A DNA stretch of 37,722 nt, taken from Gammaproteobacteria bacterium. GTDB taxonomy: Bacteria > Pseudomonadota > Gammaproteobacteria > Pseudomonadales > Halieaceae. The notes beneath the pieces were generated by a model that saw only the letters and a list, made by a program, of their open reading frames with translations, ran no database searches and had not been told where the DNA came from. A program made the position numbers and the translations under genes. Shown here piece after piece: positions 29,400 through 35,912 of the stretch (positions are counted from its first letter, which is position 1; each line of letters starts with the position of its first letter). The stretch covers positions 1-37,722 of the forward strand of contig JAUIMF010000029.1 of NCBI GenBank assembly GCA_030433415.1, in the 5' to 3' direction.

Positions 29400-30231
29400 G
29401 GCGCAGGGCTTGCGTCGCAGCTTCGGCGATCTGCATGCCGTTGATGGCGTCGATCTGCACATCGCGTCAGGCAGCGTTATCGGGCTTATCGGCCCCAACG
29501 GTGCGGGCAAGACAACATTGCTGCGGGCGTTACTGGGCCTGACGCGCTGTGAGGGGGAGCTTTCGGTGCTGGGTTATCAGCCCGAGGATGAGCGGGCGCG
29601 GATGATGGAGGAGGTGTGCTTCATCGCTGATACCGCTGTGCTGCCGCGCTGGATGCGCGTCCACGAATTGCTGGACTATGCCCAGGGCACTCACCCACGT
29701 TTCAATCGCGACCAGGCCGAGGCGTTCCTCGCCACCACGGATGTGGACCTGGATCGCCGCGTGGGCAAGCTCTCGAAGGGCATGACGGTGCAACTGCACT
29801 TGGCCATCGTTATGGCCATCGACGCCCGTCTGCTGATTCTTGATGAGCCCACCCTGGGTCTGGACATTCTGTTCCGCAAGCGCTTCTACGAGCAATTGAT
29901 TAACGACTATTTCGACGGTGAGCGCACGATCCTGGTGTCGACGCATCAGGTAGAGGAGATCCAGCACATCCTCACTCATGTCATGTTCATGCATCACGGC
30001 AAGATGATTCTGCACGAGTCCCTGATGGACCTGGAGGAGCGCTTCTGCGAAGTCCATGCCCTGGGCGACGCGGCGCTGCGAGCCGAGGAACTGCCCTACA
30101 TCGGAAAACGCAACATTCTCGGCGGCAAGGCCTTCATTTACGAAGGTGTGGCCCCGGCGGAGCTGGCGGGCCTCGGTGAACGTCGGGCACCCTCGGTTTC
30201 TGATCTCTTTGTCGCCAAGGTAGGAGGCTGA
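29383..30231 (+). CDS. ABC transporter ATP-binding protein
   Basis: 282 residues. Walker A GPNGAGKTT (37-45), signature LSKGM (130-134; Q/E positions differ from LSGGQ but are usual in this exporter group), Walker B LLILDE (150-155) and a switch histidine in VSTHQ. The C-terminal 70 residues are a family-specific extension. With the adjacent permease it should form an exporter or an envelope-stress ABC complex of the YtrB/CcmA-like type; substrate unknown. Translation is probably coupled to gntR through the 17-base overlap. Confidence 0.93.
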   Translation: MQTIIEAQGLRRSFGDLHAVDGVDLHIASGSVIGLIGPNGAGKTTLLRALLGLTRCEGELSVLGYQPEDERARMMEEVCFIADTAVLPRWMRVHELLDYAQGTHPRFNRDQAEAFLATTDVDLDRRVGKLSKGMTVQLHLAIVMAIDARLLILDEPTLGLDILFRKRFYEQLINDYFDGERTILVSTHQVEEIQHILTHVMFMHHGKMILHESLMDLEERFCEVHALGDAALRAEELPYIGKRNILGGKAFIYEGVAPAELAGLGERRAPSVSDLFVAKVGG

Positions 30232-30234
30232 GTT

Positions 30235-31461
30235 ATGGCCACGGCCCAATCGCCGCGTTTCTTTGCCCTGCTGCAGCGGGAGTTTCGCGAATACCGCAAT
30301 TCACTGTTCTGGACACCGGTGATCACAGCCATCGTGCTCGGCGTGCTCATGCTTCTGAGCGTCGTGGTGGCGAACCGCATCGCCGTTGTGGGTGACACGA
30401 TTCTCGATGCGCTCATGAGTGAGGAGCGCGGGAGCCTCAGCGTGTCATTCAGCGTTGGCGAGGACGGTGACGAAGAAATCACCGTAATGCACGTCTCCGG
30501 CGTGGACGAGGACCTCAACGCCCTGGATGACATCGCCGTCGATATCACGTCGGTGGACGCCACGGGCAACGAGGAGCACAAGCGTACCATCGTACGCTTT
30601 GGTGATCCCCAGGTACCCGAGGCACCCGGTGTCCCGGATGCGCCAACGTCACCAAGGGCGCTGAGCTACGAGCTGGTCGTGGAAGACAACGCCGAAGAAA
30701 ACTGGAACTTCTCGCGCGAGTGGACTTTCAATCCGGAATCCGCCAATGGCGGAGACACTGACGGTGACGCCAGCGAGAACATGGACGGCAGTGAGCTCAA
30801 CGTGATGTTGAGCGTGGTGCATGCGATCCTGTTGATGCTGCTGCTGATCACGTCGGTGAACTACCTGCTCAGCTCGCTGTACGACGATCGCAAGGACCGC
30901 AGCATTCTCTTCTGGCGCTCCATGCCCGTAGGCGAGTGGGAAGTGGTGCTGTCCAAATTCGCCATGGCGCTGATTCTGGCGCCCATGATCTACATTGCCA
31001 TCAGCCTGTTGCTGCAGCTTGCCTACGTCCTGCTGATGATGCTGCTGGTGTGGCGCATGGACCAGGACCCGATGGCCGTGGTGCTGCAGAATATCGATTT
31101 CGTTGCCCTGATGGTTGATCCCATCAACGGCTGGTTGATGACGGCGCTGCTCATTGCGCCGACCTACGCCTGGCTGCTGCTGGCCTCGGCCCTGGCGCGT
31201 CGCTCACCGCTGCTCATGGCCGTGACACCGTTGATCGTTCTGTTGCTGGCTGAGGGAATCTTTTTTGGCACGGAGCGCATCGGTGACGCCGTACAGAATC
31301 ATGTGCCACACATCAGTGAGACGTCGGCCGTCGGCTTCTACCTGTTCGGTCCTCAGTGGAGCGCTGACAGCGTCGGCACTATGGTGGGCGGGTTGATCTT
31401 TGCAGCACTTGCTTTGACCGCGACGGTCTGGCTGCGTCGGCATCGGTGGGAGATCGATTGA
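30235..31461 (+). CDS. ABC transporter permease (ABC-2 type)
   Basis: 408 residues. First membrane helix about 22-44, then a roughly 150-residue acidic extracytoplasmic loop rich in D, E and P, then five helices between about residues 195 and 400. This one-helix, large-loop, multi-helix layout is that of ABC-2 permeases of the NatB/YtrC type. Starts 3 bases after the ATPase stop. The acidic loop could bind a cationic ligand such as an antimicrobial peptide or metal, but that is speculation from composition only. Confidence 0.88.
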   Translation: MATAQSPRFFALLQREFREYRNSLFWTPVITAIVLGVLMLLSVVVANRIAVVGDTILDALMSEERGSLSVSFSVGEDGDEEITVMHVSGVDEDLNALDDIAVDITSVDATGNEEHKRTIVRFGDPQVPEAPGVPDAPTSPRALSYELVVEDNAEENWNFSREWTFNPESANGGDTDGDASENMDGSELNVMLSVVHAILLMLLLITSVNYLLSSLYDDRKDRSILFWRSMPVGEWEVVLSKFAMALILAPMIYIAISLLLQLAYVLLMMLLVWRMDQDPMAVVLQNIDFVALMVDPINGWLMTALLIAPTYAWLLLASALARRSPLLMAVTPLIVLLLAEGIFFGTERIGDAVQNHVPHISETSAVGFYLFGPQWSADSVGTMVGGLIFAALALTATVWLRRHRWEID

Positions 31462-31478
31462 CCCGTATTCACCGGATG

Positions 31479-31491
31479 TATATCACATATA
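31479..31491. promoter_or_regulatory. 13-bp palindrome in the aceA upstream region
   Basis: TATAT-CAC-ATATA is a perfect inverted repeat about 105 bases before aceA in an AT-rich patch. It may be an operator or a promoter element; no regulator can be assigned. Confidence 0.3.
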
Positions 31492-31547
31492 GAAAACATC
31501 GATTAGATTAATAGTACTGCCCCGCCTAGACTCCACTCCCACTGGTC

Positions 31548-31577
31548 GCGCTGGTTCCGCCAGCGCTCACTTTTTTT
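31548..31577 (+). promoter_or_regulatory. Terminator-like hairpin in the aceA leader
   Basis: GCGCTGG (31548-31554), loop TTCCG, CCAGCGC (31560-31566), then TCAC and seven Ts (31571-31577), ending 18 bases before the aceA ATG. If the promoter lies upstream, as the AT-rich sequence at 31475-31515 suggests, this could attenuate or stabilise the transcript. The four-base gap before the T run is atypical for a strong terminator. Confidence 0.4.
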
Positions 31578-31595
31578 CACTCTGGGGGTGACACC

Positions 31596-33188
31596 ATGAC
31601 CTATCAACAGGAAATTCAGGCCCAAGCTGACATCATCGGCAGCAACGGCGACAGCTGGAGAGATATCAGCCCGGAATACGCGGCGCGTATGCGTCTGCAG
31701 AACCGTTTCCAGAGCGGCATCGATATTGCGAAATACACCGCGGGCATCATGCGCCAGGACATGGCCGAATACGACGCTGACACCGCCAAATACACGCAGT
31801 CCCTGGGCTGCTGGCACGGATTCATCGGTCAGCAGAAGATGATCGCGATCAAGAAGCACTTTGGCGACACCAGCAAGCGTTACCTGTACCTGTCGGGCTG
31901 GATGATCGCCGCCCTGCGCAGCGAATTTGGTCCGCTGCCGGATCAGTCAATGCACGAAAAGACGTCGGTTCCTGCCCTTATTGAAGAGCTGTACACCTTC
32001 CTGCGCCAGGCCGACGCCCGCGAACTGGGTGGTCTGTTCCGCGAGCTCGACGCCGCCCGTGAAGCAGGCGATGACGTGGCTGCCAAGGCTGTGGAAAACA
32101 AGATCGACAACTTCCAGACCCACGTGGTGCCGATCATTGCGGATATCGACGCCGGCTTTGGTAATGCCGAAGCGACGTACCTGCTGGCCAAAAAGATGAT
32201 TGAAGCGGGTGCCTGCGCCATCCAGATCGAAAACCAGGTATCCGACGAGAAACAGTGTGGTCACCAGGACGGAAAAGTCACGGTGCCCCACGAGGACTTC
32301 CTCGCCAAGATTCGCGCCGTGCGCTATGCATTCCTGGAACTGGGTGTGAATGACGGCGTGATCGTCGCACGCACCGACTCCCTGGGTGCGGGCCTGACGA
32401 AGCAGATCGCTGTGACCCATGAACCCGGTGATCTTGGCGACCAGTACAACAGCTTCCTGGACTGCGACGAAATCGATCCTGCAGAGCTCAAGAGCGGCGA
32501 TGTGATCATCAACCGTGACGGCAAGCTGCTGCGTCCCAAGCGTCTTCCGTCCAACCTGTTCCAGTTCCGCAAAGGTACCGGTGAGGACCGCTGCGTTCTC
32601 GATGGCATCACCTCGCTGCAAAACGGCGCAGACCTGCTGTGGATCGAGACCGAAAAGCCCCACGTGGGTCAGATCGGCGGTATGGTGAACCGCATCCGCG
32701 AAGTGATGCCCAACGCCAAGCTGGTTTACAACAACAGCCCGTCCTTCAACTGGACCCTGAACTTCCGCCAGCAGGTATTCGATGCCTGGAGTGAAGAAGG
32801 CCGCGATGTATCGGCCTACGATCGTGACAAGCTCATGAGCGTGGATTACGACGAAACGGAACTGGCTGTGGAGGCCGATGCGCGCATCCAGACGTTCCAG
32901 GCTGATGCTGCTCGCGAAGCTGGCATCTTCCACCACCTCATTACGCTGCCCACGTACCACACGGCGGCTCTGTCCACCGACAACCTTGCCAAGGAATACT
33001 TCGGTGAGGCCGGCATGCTGGGTTACGTGAAAGGCGTGCAGCGTCAGGAGATCCGTCAGGGCATCGCCTGTGTGAAACACCAGAACATGGCGGGTTCCGA
33101 CATGGGTGATGACCACAAGGAATACTTCGCCGGCGACGCGGCGCTCAAGGCGGGTGGTAAAGACAATACGATGAACCAGTTCGCCTGA
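31596..33188 (+). CDS. aceA: Isocitrate lyase
   Basis: 530 residues, the long form found in Pseudomonas and Acinetobacter rather than the 434-residue E. coli type. It splits isocitrate to glyoxylate and succinate in the glyoxylate shunt, allowing growth on acetate or fatty acids. The active-site motif reads KQCGHQDGKV with C221, matching the long-form version of KKCGH. A GGGGG-containing ribosome site lies 7-11 bases upstream of the ATG. It stands alone, with its own leader and terminator; malate synthase is not in the window. Good evidence for metabolism of C2 units. Confidence 0.97.
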   Translation: MTYQQEIQAQADIIGSNGDSWRDISPEYAARMRLQNRFQSGIDIAKYTAGIMRQDMAEYDADTAKYTQSLGCWHGFIGQQKMIAIKKHFGDTSKRYLYLSGWMIAALRSEFGPLPDQSMHEKTSVPALIEELYTFLRQADARELGGLFRELDAAREAGDDVAAKAVENKIDNFQTHVVPIIADIDAGFGNAEATYLLAKKMIEAGACAIQIENQVSDEKQCGHQDGKVTVPHEDFLAKIRAVRYAFLELGVNDGVIVARTDSLGAGLTKQIAVTHEPGDLGDQYNSFLDCDEIDPAELKSGDVIINRDGKLLRPKRLPSNLFQFRKGTGEDRCVLDGITSLQNGADLLWIETEKPHVGQIGGMVNRIREVMPNAKLVYNNSPSFNWTLNFRQQVFDAWSEEGRDVSAYDRDKLMSVDYDETELAVEADARIQTFQADAAREAGIFHHLITLPTYHTAALSTDNLAKEYFGEAGMLGYVKGVQRQEIRQGIACVKHQNMAGSDMGDDHKEYFAGDAALKAGGKDNTMNQFA

Positions 33189-33203
33189 TCATCGACCGCA
33201 TTG

Positions 33204-33222
33204 CCGGTTCCACAAGAACCGG
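33204..33222 (+). repeat. Hairpin just after aceA
   Basis: CCGGTTC, loop CACAA, GAACCGG: a perfect 7-bp stem 15 bases after the aceA stop with no T tract. It may protect the mRNA 3' end together with the terminator that follows. Confidence 0.45.
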
Positions 33223-33229
33223 TGACCCG

Positions 33230-33260
33230 AGCCCGGCCCCATAATGGTCGGGCTTTTTTT
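33230..33260 (+). terminator. Rho-independent terminator of aceA
   Basis: AGCCCGGCC pairs with GGTCGGGCT (one G-U pair) around a seven-base loop and is followed at once by a T run. This is a textbook intrinsic terminator. Confidence 0.88.
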
Positions 33261-33322
33261 ATTCTGCGCCTTACAATAGCGAGCTTTGCGGACTGTTCCG
33301 CCGACCAGGGAGTGACCACCTC

Positions 33323-33700
33323 ATGCTGCCACGTTTGTCTGTTGTCGTTCTTTTGCTTTTGCTCACGGTCCCGGGGCGGGCCGAAAGCCTGACCTTTGTC
33401 GAGGAGTTGCGCGAGGGAGATCTGTCTCTCGCCACACTGGGAACGTTGGTGGCTCTGGATGCGAAGCCCGGTCTGAAAGCGGGTTATGGACTGTGCATGG
33501 CGGCGGGCGAGCAACTCTGTGACGTCAAGGGTACGGTTGGCTACGGGCTGTGCAAAATTGCAGGGGAACAGCTCTGTAAAGCGGATGGTTCCCTGGGCTA
33601 CGGCTTGTGCAAGCTCGCCGGTGAGTTCAATTGCAAAACCAAAGCCAGCCTCGGTCATGGACTGTGTCGTCTGTCGGGCGGCAAGAATTGTCGCGGCTGA
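33323..33700 (+). CDS. Small secreted protein of cysteine-containing 19-residue repeats
   Basis: 125 residues; I do not recognise a named family. Residues 1-20 form a signal peptide (LLLLLTVPGRA-E), so export is expected. From residue 54 the chain is four tandem units of period 19 (54-72, 73-91, 92-110, 111-125, the last one short), each of the form G-Y/H-G-L-C-x7-C, giving eight regularly spaced cysteines. Such a pattern suggests stacked disulfide-bonded or metal-binding turns. The preceding segment (22-53) lacks cysteines. The gene lies after the aceA terminator with a TACAAT at 33272-33277 as possible -10 and ends 43 bases before a thioesterase gene. Function unknown. Confidence 0.8.
   Translation: MLPRLSVVVLLLLLTVPGRAESLTFVEELREGDLSLATLGTLVALDAKPGLKAGYGLCMAAGEQLCDVKGTVGYGLCKIAGEQLCKADGSLGYGLCKLAGEFNCKTKASLGHGLCRLSGGKNCRG
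33482..33697 (+). repeat. Tandem 57-bp repeat inside the cysteine-repeat gene
   Basis: Three full units and one partial unit of 57 bp correspond to the 19-residue protein repeats. DNA copies have drifted at third positions while the G-Y-G-L-C and second cysteine codons stay fixed, so the repeat is selected at protein level. Confidence 0.75.
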
Positions 33701-33743
33701 CCCGCGGTAGATACAGACAGCCGCGGGACGCTAAGGAATCGTT

Positions 33744-34190
33744 ATGAATGATCCCATTCGGGAGCTGAAGACCCCCGAGGACTGGGCGGAAGCGGAAGCC
33801 CGGTTCAACAACATGGAGTTCGTTCGCCGCCTCGGCGTCACCGTGAGTCTGGCGAATCCCGACGAACCCCACTGCGAAATCCTCGATATCGAGCCTTTCC
33901 ACCTCGGTGGCATCGGTCAGGATTTCGTCAATGGTGTGATTATCTCTGGCGTACTCGATCTCGCCCTGGGCCTGACAGGCCTGCGGTATTCCCATCTGGG
34001 GTACTTCGCGACCCGTAATCTGCAGATTGACCTGACGCTGCCAGTGGAGAAGGACGGCTTTTACGTTAAGTCCCGGGTCACCAGCAAGATCGGCAAGCAG
34101 GTCTTTGCCGAAGCGACGGTGTTCAGTCCGGCAGGCAAGCCCCGGGTGCATGCCACCGGCGTGGTACGCGTGGGTATTCGCCGCTCCTGA
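33744..34190 (+). CDS. PaaI-family hotdog thioesterase
   Basis: 148 residues. A hotdog-fold protein: a helix-turn region with FVNGVIISGVLDLALGLTG (the central helix carrying the catalytic Asp in DLALG) followed by strands NLQIDLTLPV, FYVKSRVTSKIGKQVFAEATVFS and HATGVVRVG. Likely hydrolyses an acyl-CoA; the substrate cannot be predicted. An AAGGA lies 6-10 bases upstream. The HxlR gene starts 67 bases later with its own promoter, so the two may be separate units. Confidence 0.82.
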   Translation: MNDPIRELKTPEDWAEAEARFNNMEFVRRLGVTVSLANPDEPHCEILDIEPFHLGGIGQDFVNGVIISGVLDLALGLTGLRYSHLGYFATRNLQIDLTLPVEKDGFYVKSRVTSKIGKQVFAEATVFSPAGKPRVHATGVVRVGIRRS

Positions 34191-34198
34191 CCCACGCC

Positions 34199-34228
34199 TT
34201 GGCGCGCCGTTTGTGCAGGACTATAGTC
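34199..34228 (+). promoter_or_regulatory. Promoter and palindrome upstream of the HxlR gene
   Basis: TTGGCG (34199-34204), 17 bases, TATAGT (34222-34227). The -10 lies inside a perfect 10-bp palindrome GACTATAGTC (34219-34228), a reasonable place for a self-repressing regulator to bind. Confidence 0.5.
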
Positions 34229-34257
34229 AGATAAAGAACGATTGATCGGGAGGTAGT

Positions 34258-34785
34258 GTGCGCTGGGATGATATTGGCCAGCAGGTGTGTTCCGTGGCGC
34301 GGTCCCTGTCGGTGGTGGGGGAGCGTTGGACGCTGCTGATCCTGCGGGACGCATTTATGGGAACGCGGCGCTTCGATGAGTTTCAGGCGCGTCTGGGGAT
34401 TACACGCCACCGCCTGTCTGAGCGGCTCAGCAAGCTTGTTGAACACGACGTGCTCACCCGCGTGCAATACAGCGAGCGGCCCAAGCGCTACGAGTATCGC
34501 CTGACCCGCAAGGGACTGGCACTTTACCCGGTCCTCATGACGCTCGGGCGCTGGGGCGACGAGTGGCTGGATCGGGGGGAGGGCGCTCCGGTGGAGTATT
34601 TTCACCAGCGCTGCGGCCAGAAAATGCACCCCGTGCTGACGTGTAGCTGTTGCGCCGAAACCCTGCGGCCTCAGCACGTCACACCAATGGTCGGGCCGGC
34701 GCTGGCCAAACACGATCGCAGCGTGCGCGAGGGGGAGACTTCTCTGCCCATGTTTCCCATGCTCGACGATGAATCCGATTCCTGA
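34258..34785 (+). CDS. HxlR-family regulator with C-terminal zinc-ribbon-like motif
   Basis: 175 residues from a GTG preceded by GGGAGG at 5 bases. The HxlR winged helix spans about residues 8-105 (CSVARSLSVVGERWTLLILRDAF, FDEFQARLGITRHRLSERLSKL, RYEYRLTRKG). Members usually act as dimers sensing electrophiles or metabolites through an N-terminal cysteine; C11 is such a candidate. The tail has H116, C119, C129, C131 and C132, a cluster that could bind zinc, a feature of longer HxlR proteins. Flanked by a thioesterase and an aldolase gene, it may control acyl or aldehyde metabolism, an inference from location only. Confidence 0.9.
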   Translation: MRWDDIGQQVCSVARSLSVVGERWTLLILRDAFMGTRRFDEFQARLGITRHRLSERLSKLVEHDVLTRVQYSERPKRYEYRLTRKGLALYPVLMTLGRWGDEWLDRGEGAPVEYFHQRCGQKMHPVLTCSCCAETLRPQHVTPMVGPALAKHDRSVREGETSLPMFPMLDDESDS

Positions 34786-34944
34786 ATCTGGCGAAGCGAT
34801 CGCGAGCGCGCTGCCGAAAAGTATTGCGAAACCCGGTGAGAAACCCGCGCGAAACCCGCACGAACTCCGCACTAAACCAGACTCGGAATATCATGTAGTG
34901 TGATGTCGACGCGTCACGGATAGAAAAATAACAGGAGAATGATC

Positions 34945-35733
34945 ATGACAGATACGGCAGCAGAACTGGTGATGAATCGTGGCAGCGAAATGCTGCCGGT
35001 CGCAGACGATGATCCAGCGGCGGAGCGTCTCAAACGCAAGCAACGCCTCGCGGCGTCGCTACGGATATTTGGTCGCTTTGGTTTTGATGAAGGTGTGGCG
35101 GGCCACATCACGGTACGTGATCCGGAGCAGCACGATCATTTCTGGGTGAACCCCATGGGACGCTCATTCAAGCAGATGCGCGTCAGCGATCTGCTAAAGG
35201 TCGATCACGAGGGCAACGTGGTGGAGGGCGAAGGTCTGCTCAATGGGGCAGCATTCACGATCCATTCGCGAATTCACATGCACCATCCCGAGATTACCGC
35301 CGCCGCCCATTCGCACTCCCTGTATGGAAAAGCCTGGTCCTCACTGGGGCGCAAGCTCGACCCCCTTACCCAGGACGCCTGTGCGTTCTATGAAGACCAT
35401 GTGGTATTCGAGGACTATACGGGTGTGGTACTCGAGATGTCTGAGGGCGATCGCATCGCACAGGCCCTGGGCGATAACAAGGCGGTGATTCTGCAGAATC
35501 ATGGTCTGCTCACCGTCGGCGAGTCGGTGGATGAGGCCTGCTGGTGGTTCGTGACCATGGAGCGGTCCTGTCAGGCCCAGTTGCTTGCCGAAGCTGCGGG
35601 CACGCCGCGGTCCATTCCCCATAAAATGGCCCTGCACACCGGCTCCCAGGTGGGCTCATCGCTCGCGGGCTGGTTCAGTTTTCAACCGCTGTACGATGTG
35701 ATCGTCGCCGAACAGCCAGAACTTCTGGACTAG
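34945..35733 (+). CDS. Class II aldolase/adducin-family protein
   Basis: 262 residues from the ATG at 34945, chosen because AGGAGA ends six bases upstream; the ATG at 34939 abuts that site. The fold's zinc site is visible as H122-S-H124 in AAAHSHSLYG and H186 in LQNHGLL, with a preceding HMHHPEI. The family includes fuculose-phosphate aldolase, ribulose-phosphate epimerase-like and decarboxylase members, so reaction and substrate are not determined; retro-aldol cleavage or decarboxylation of a hydroxy-acid is likely. It has no visible operon partner; the TonB receptor follows after 179 bp. Confidence 0.88.
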   Translation: MTDTAAELVMNRGSEMLPVADDDPAAERLKRKQRLAASLRIFGRFGFDEGVAGHITVRDPEQHDHFWVNPMGRSFKQMRVSDLLKVDHEGNVVEGEGLLNGAAFTIHSRIHMHHPEITAAAHSHSLYGKAWSSLGRKLDPLTQDACAFYEDHVVFEDYTGVVLEMSEGDRIAQALGDNKAVILQNHGLLTVGESVDEACWWFVTMERSCQAQLLAEAAGTPRSIPHKMALHTGSQVGSSLAGWFSFQPLYDVIVAEQPELLD

Positions 35734-35912
35734 CGGTAGAGCATTGCCCTGTGTCGCGACACCGGTGGTATTTTTCTCCCGCAAAAGAGAAGTGCGTCAC
35801 CGCGAAAATCCTGTGAATTAATGCCAGCACCTGTGCGGGTTTTGTCATGGGAGCGCGGTAAAATCAGGTACGTCTCGTAGAAGGACGACTTTTTGTCTCA
35901 CAGGAGCTCGCA

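Noticed and set aside
31947-33116. 389-codon minus-strand frame opposite aceA
   Set aside because: Isocitrate lyase is unmistakable on the plus strand; the antisense translation shows no family features.
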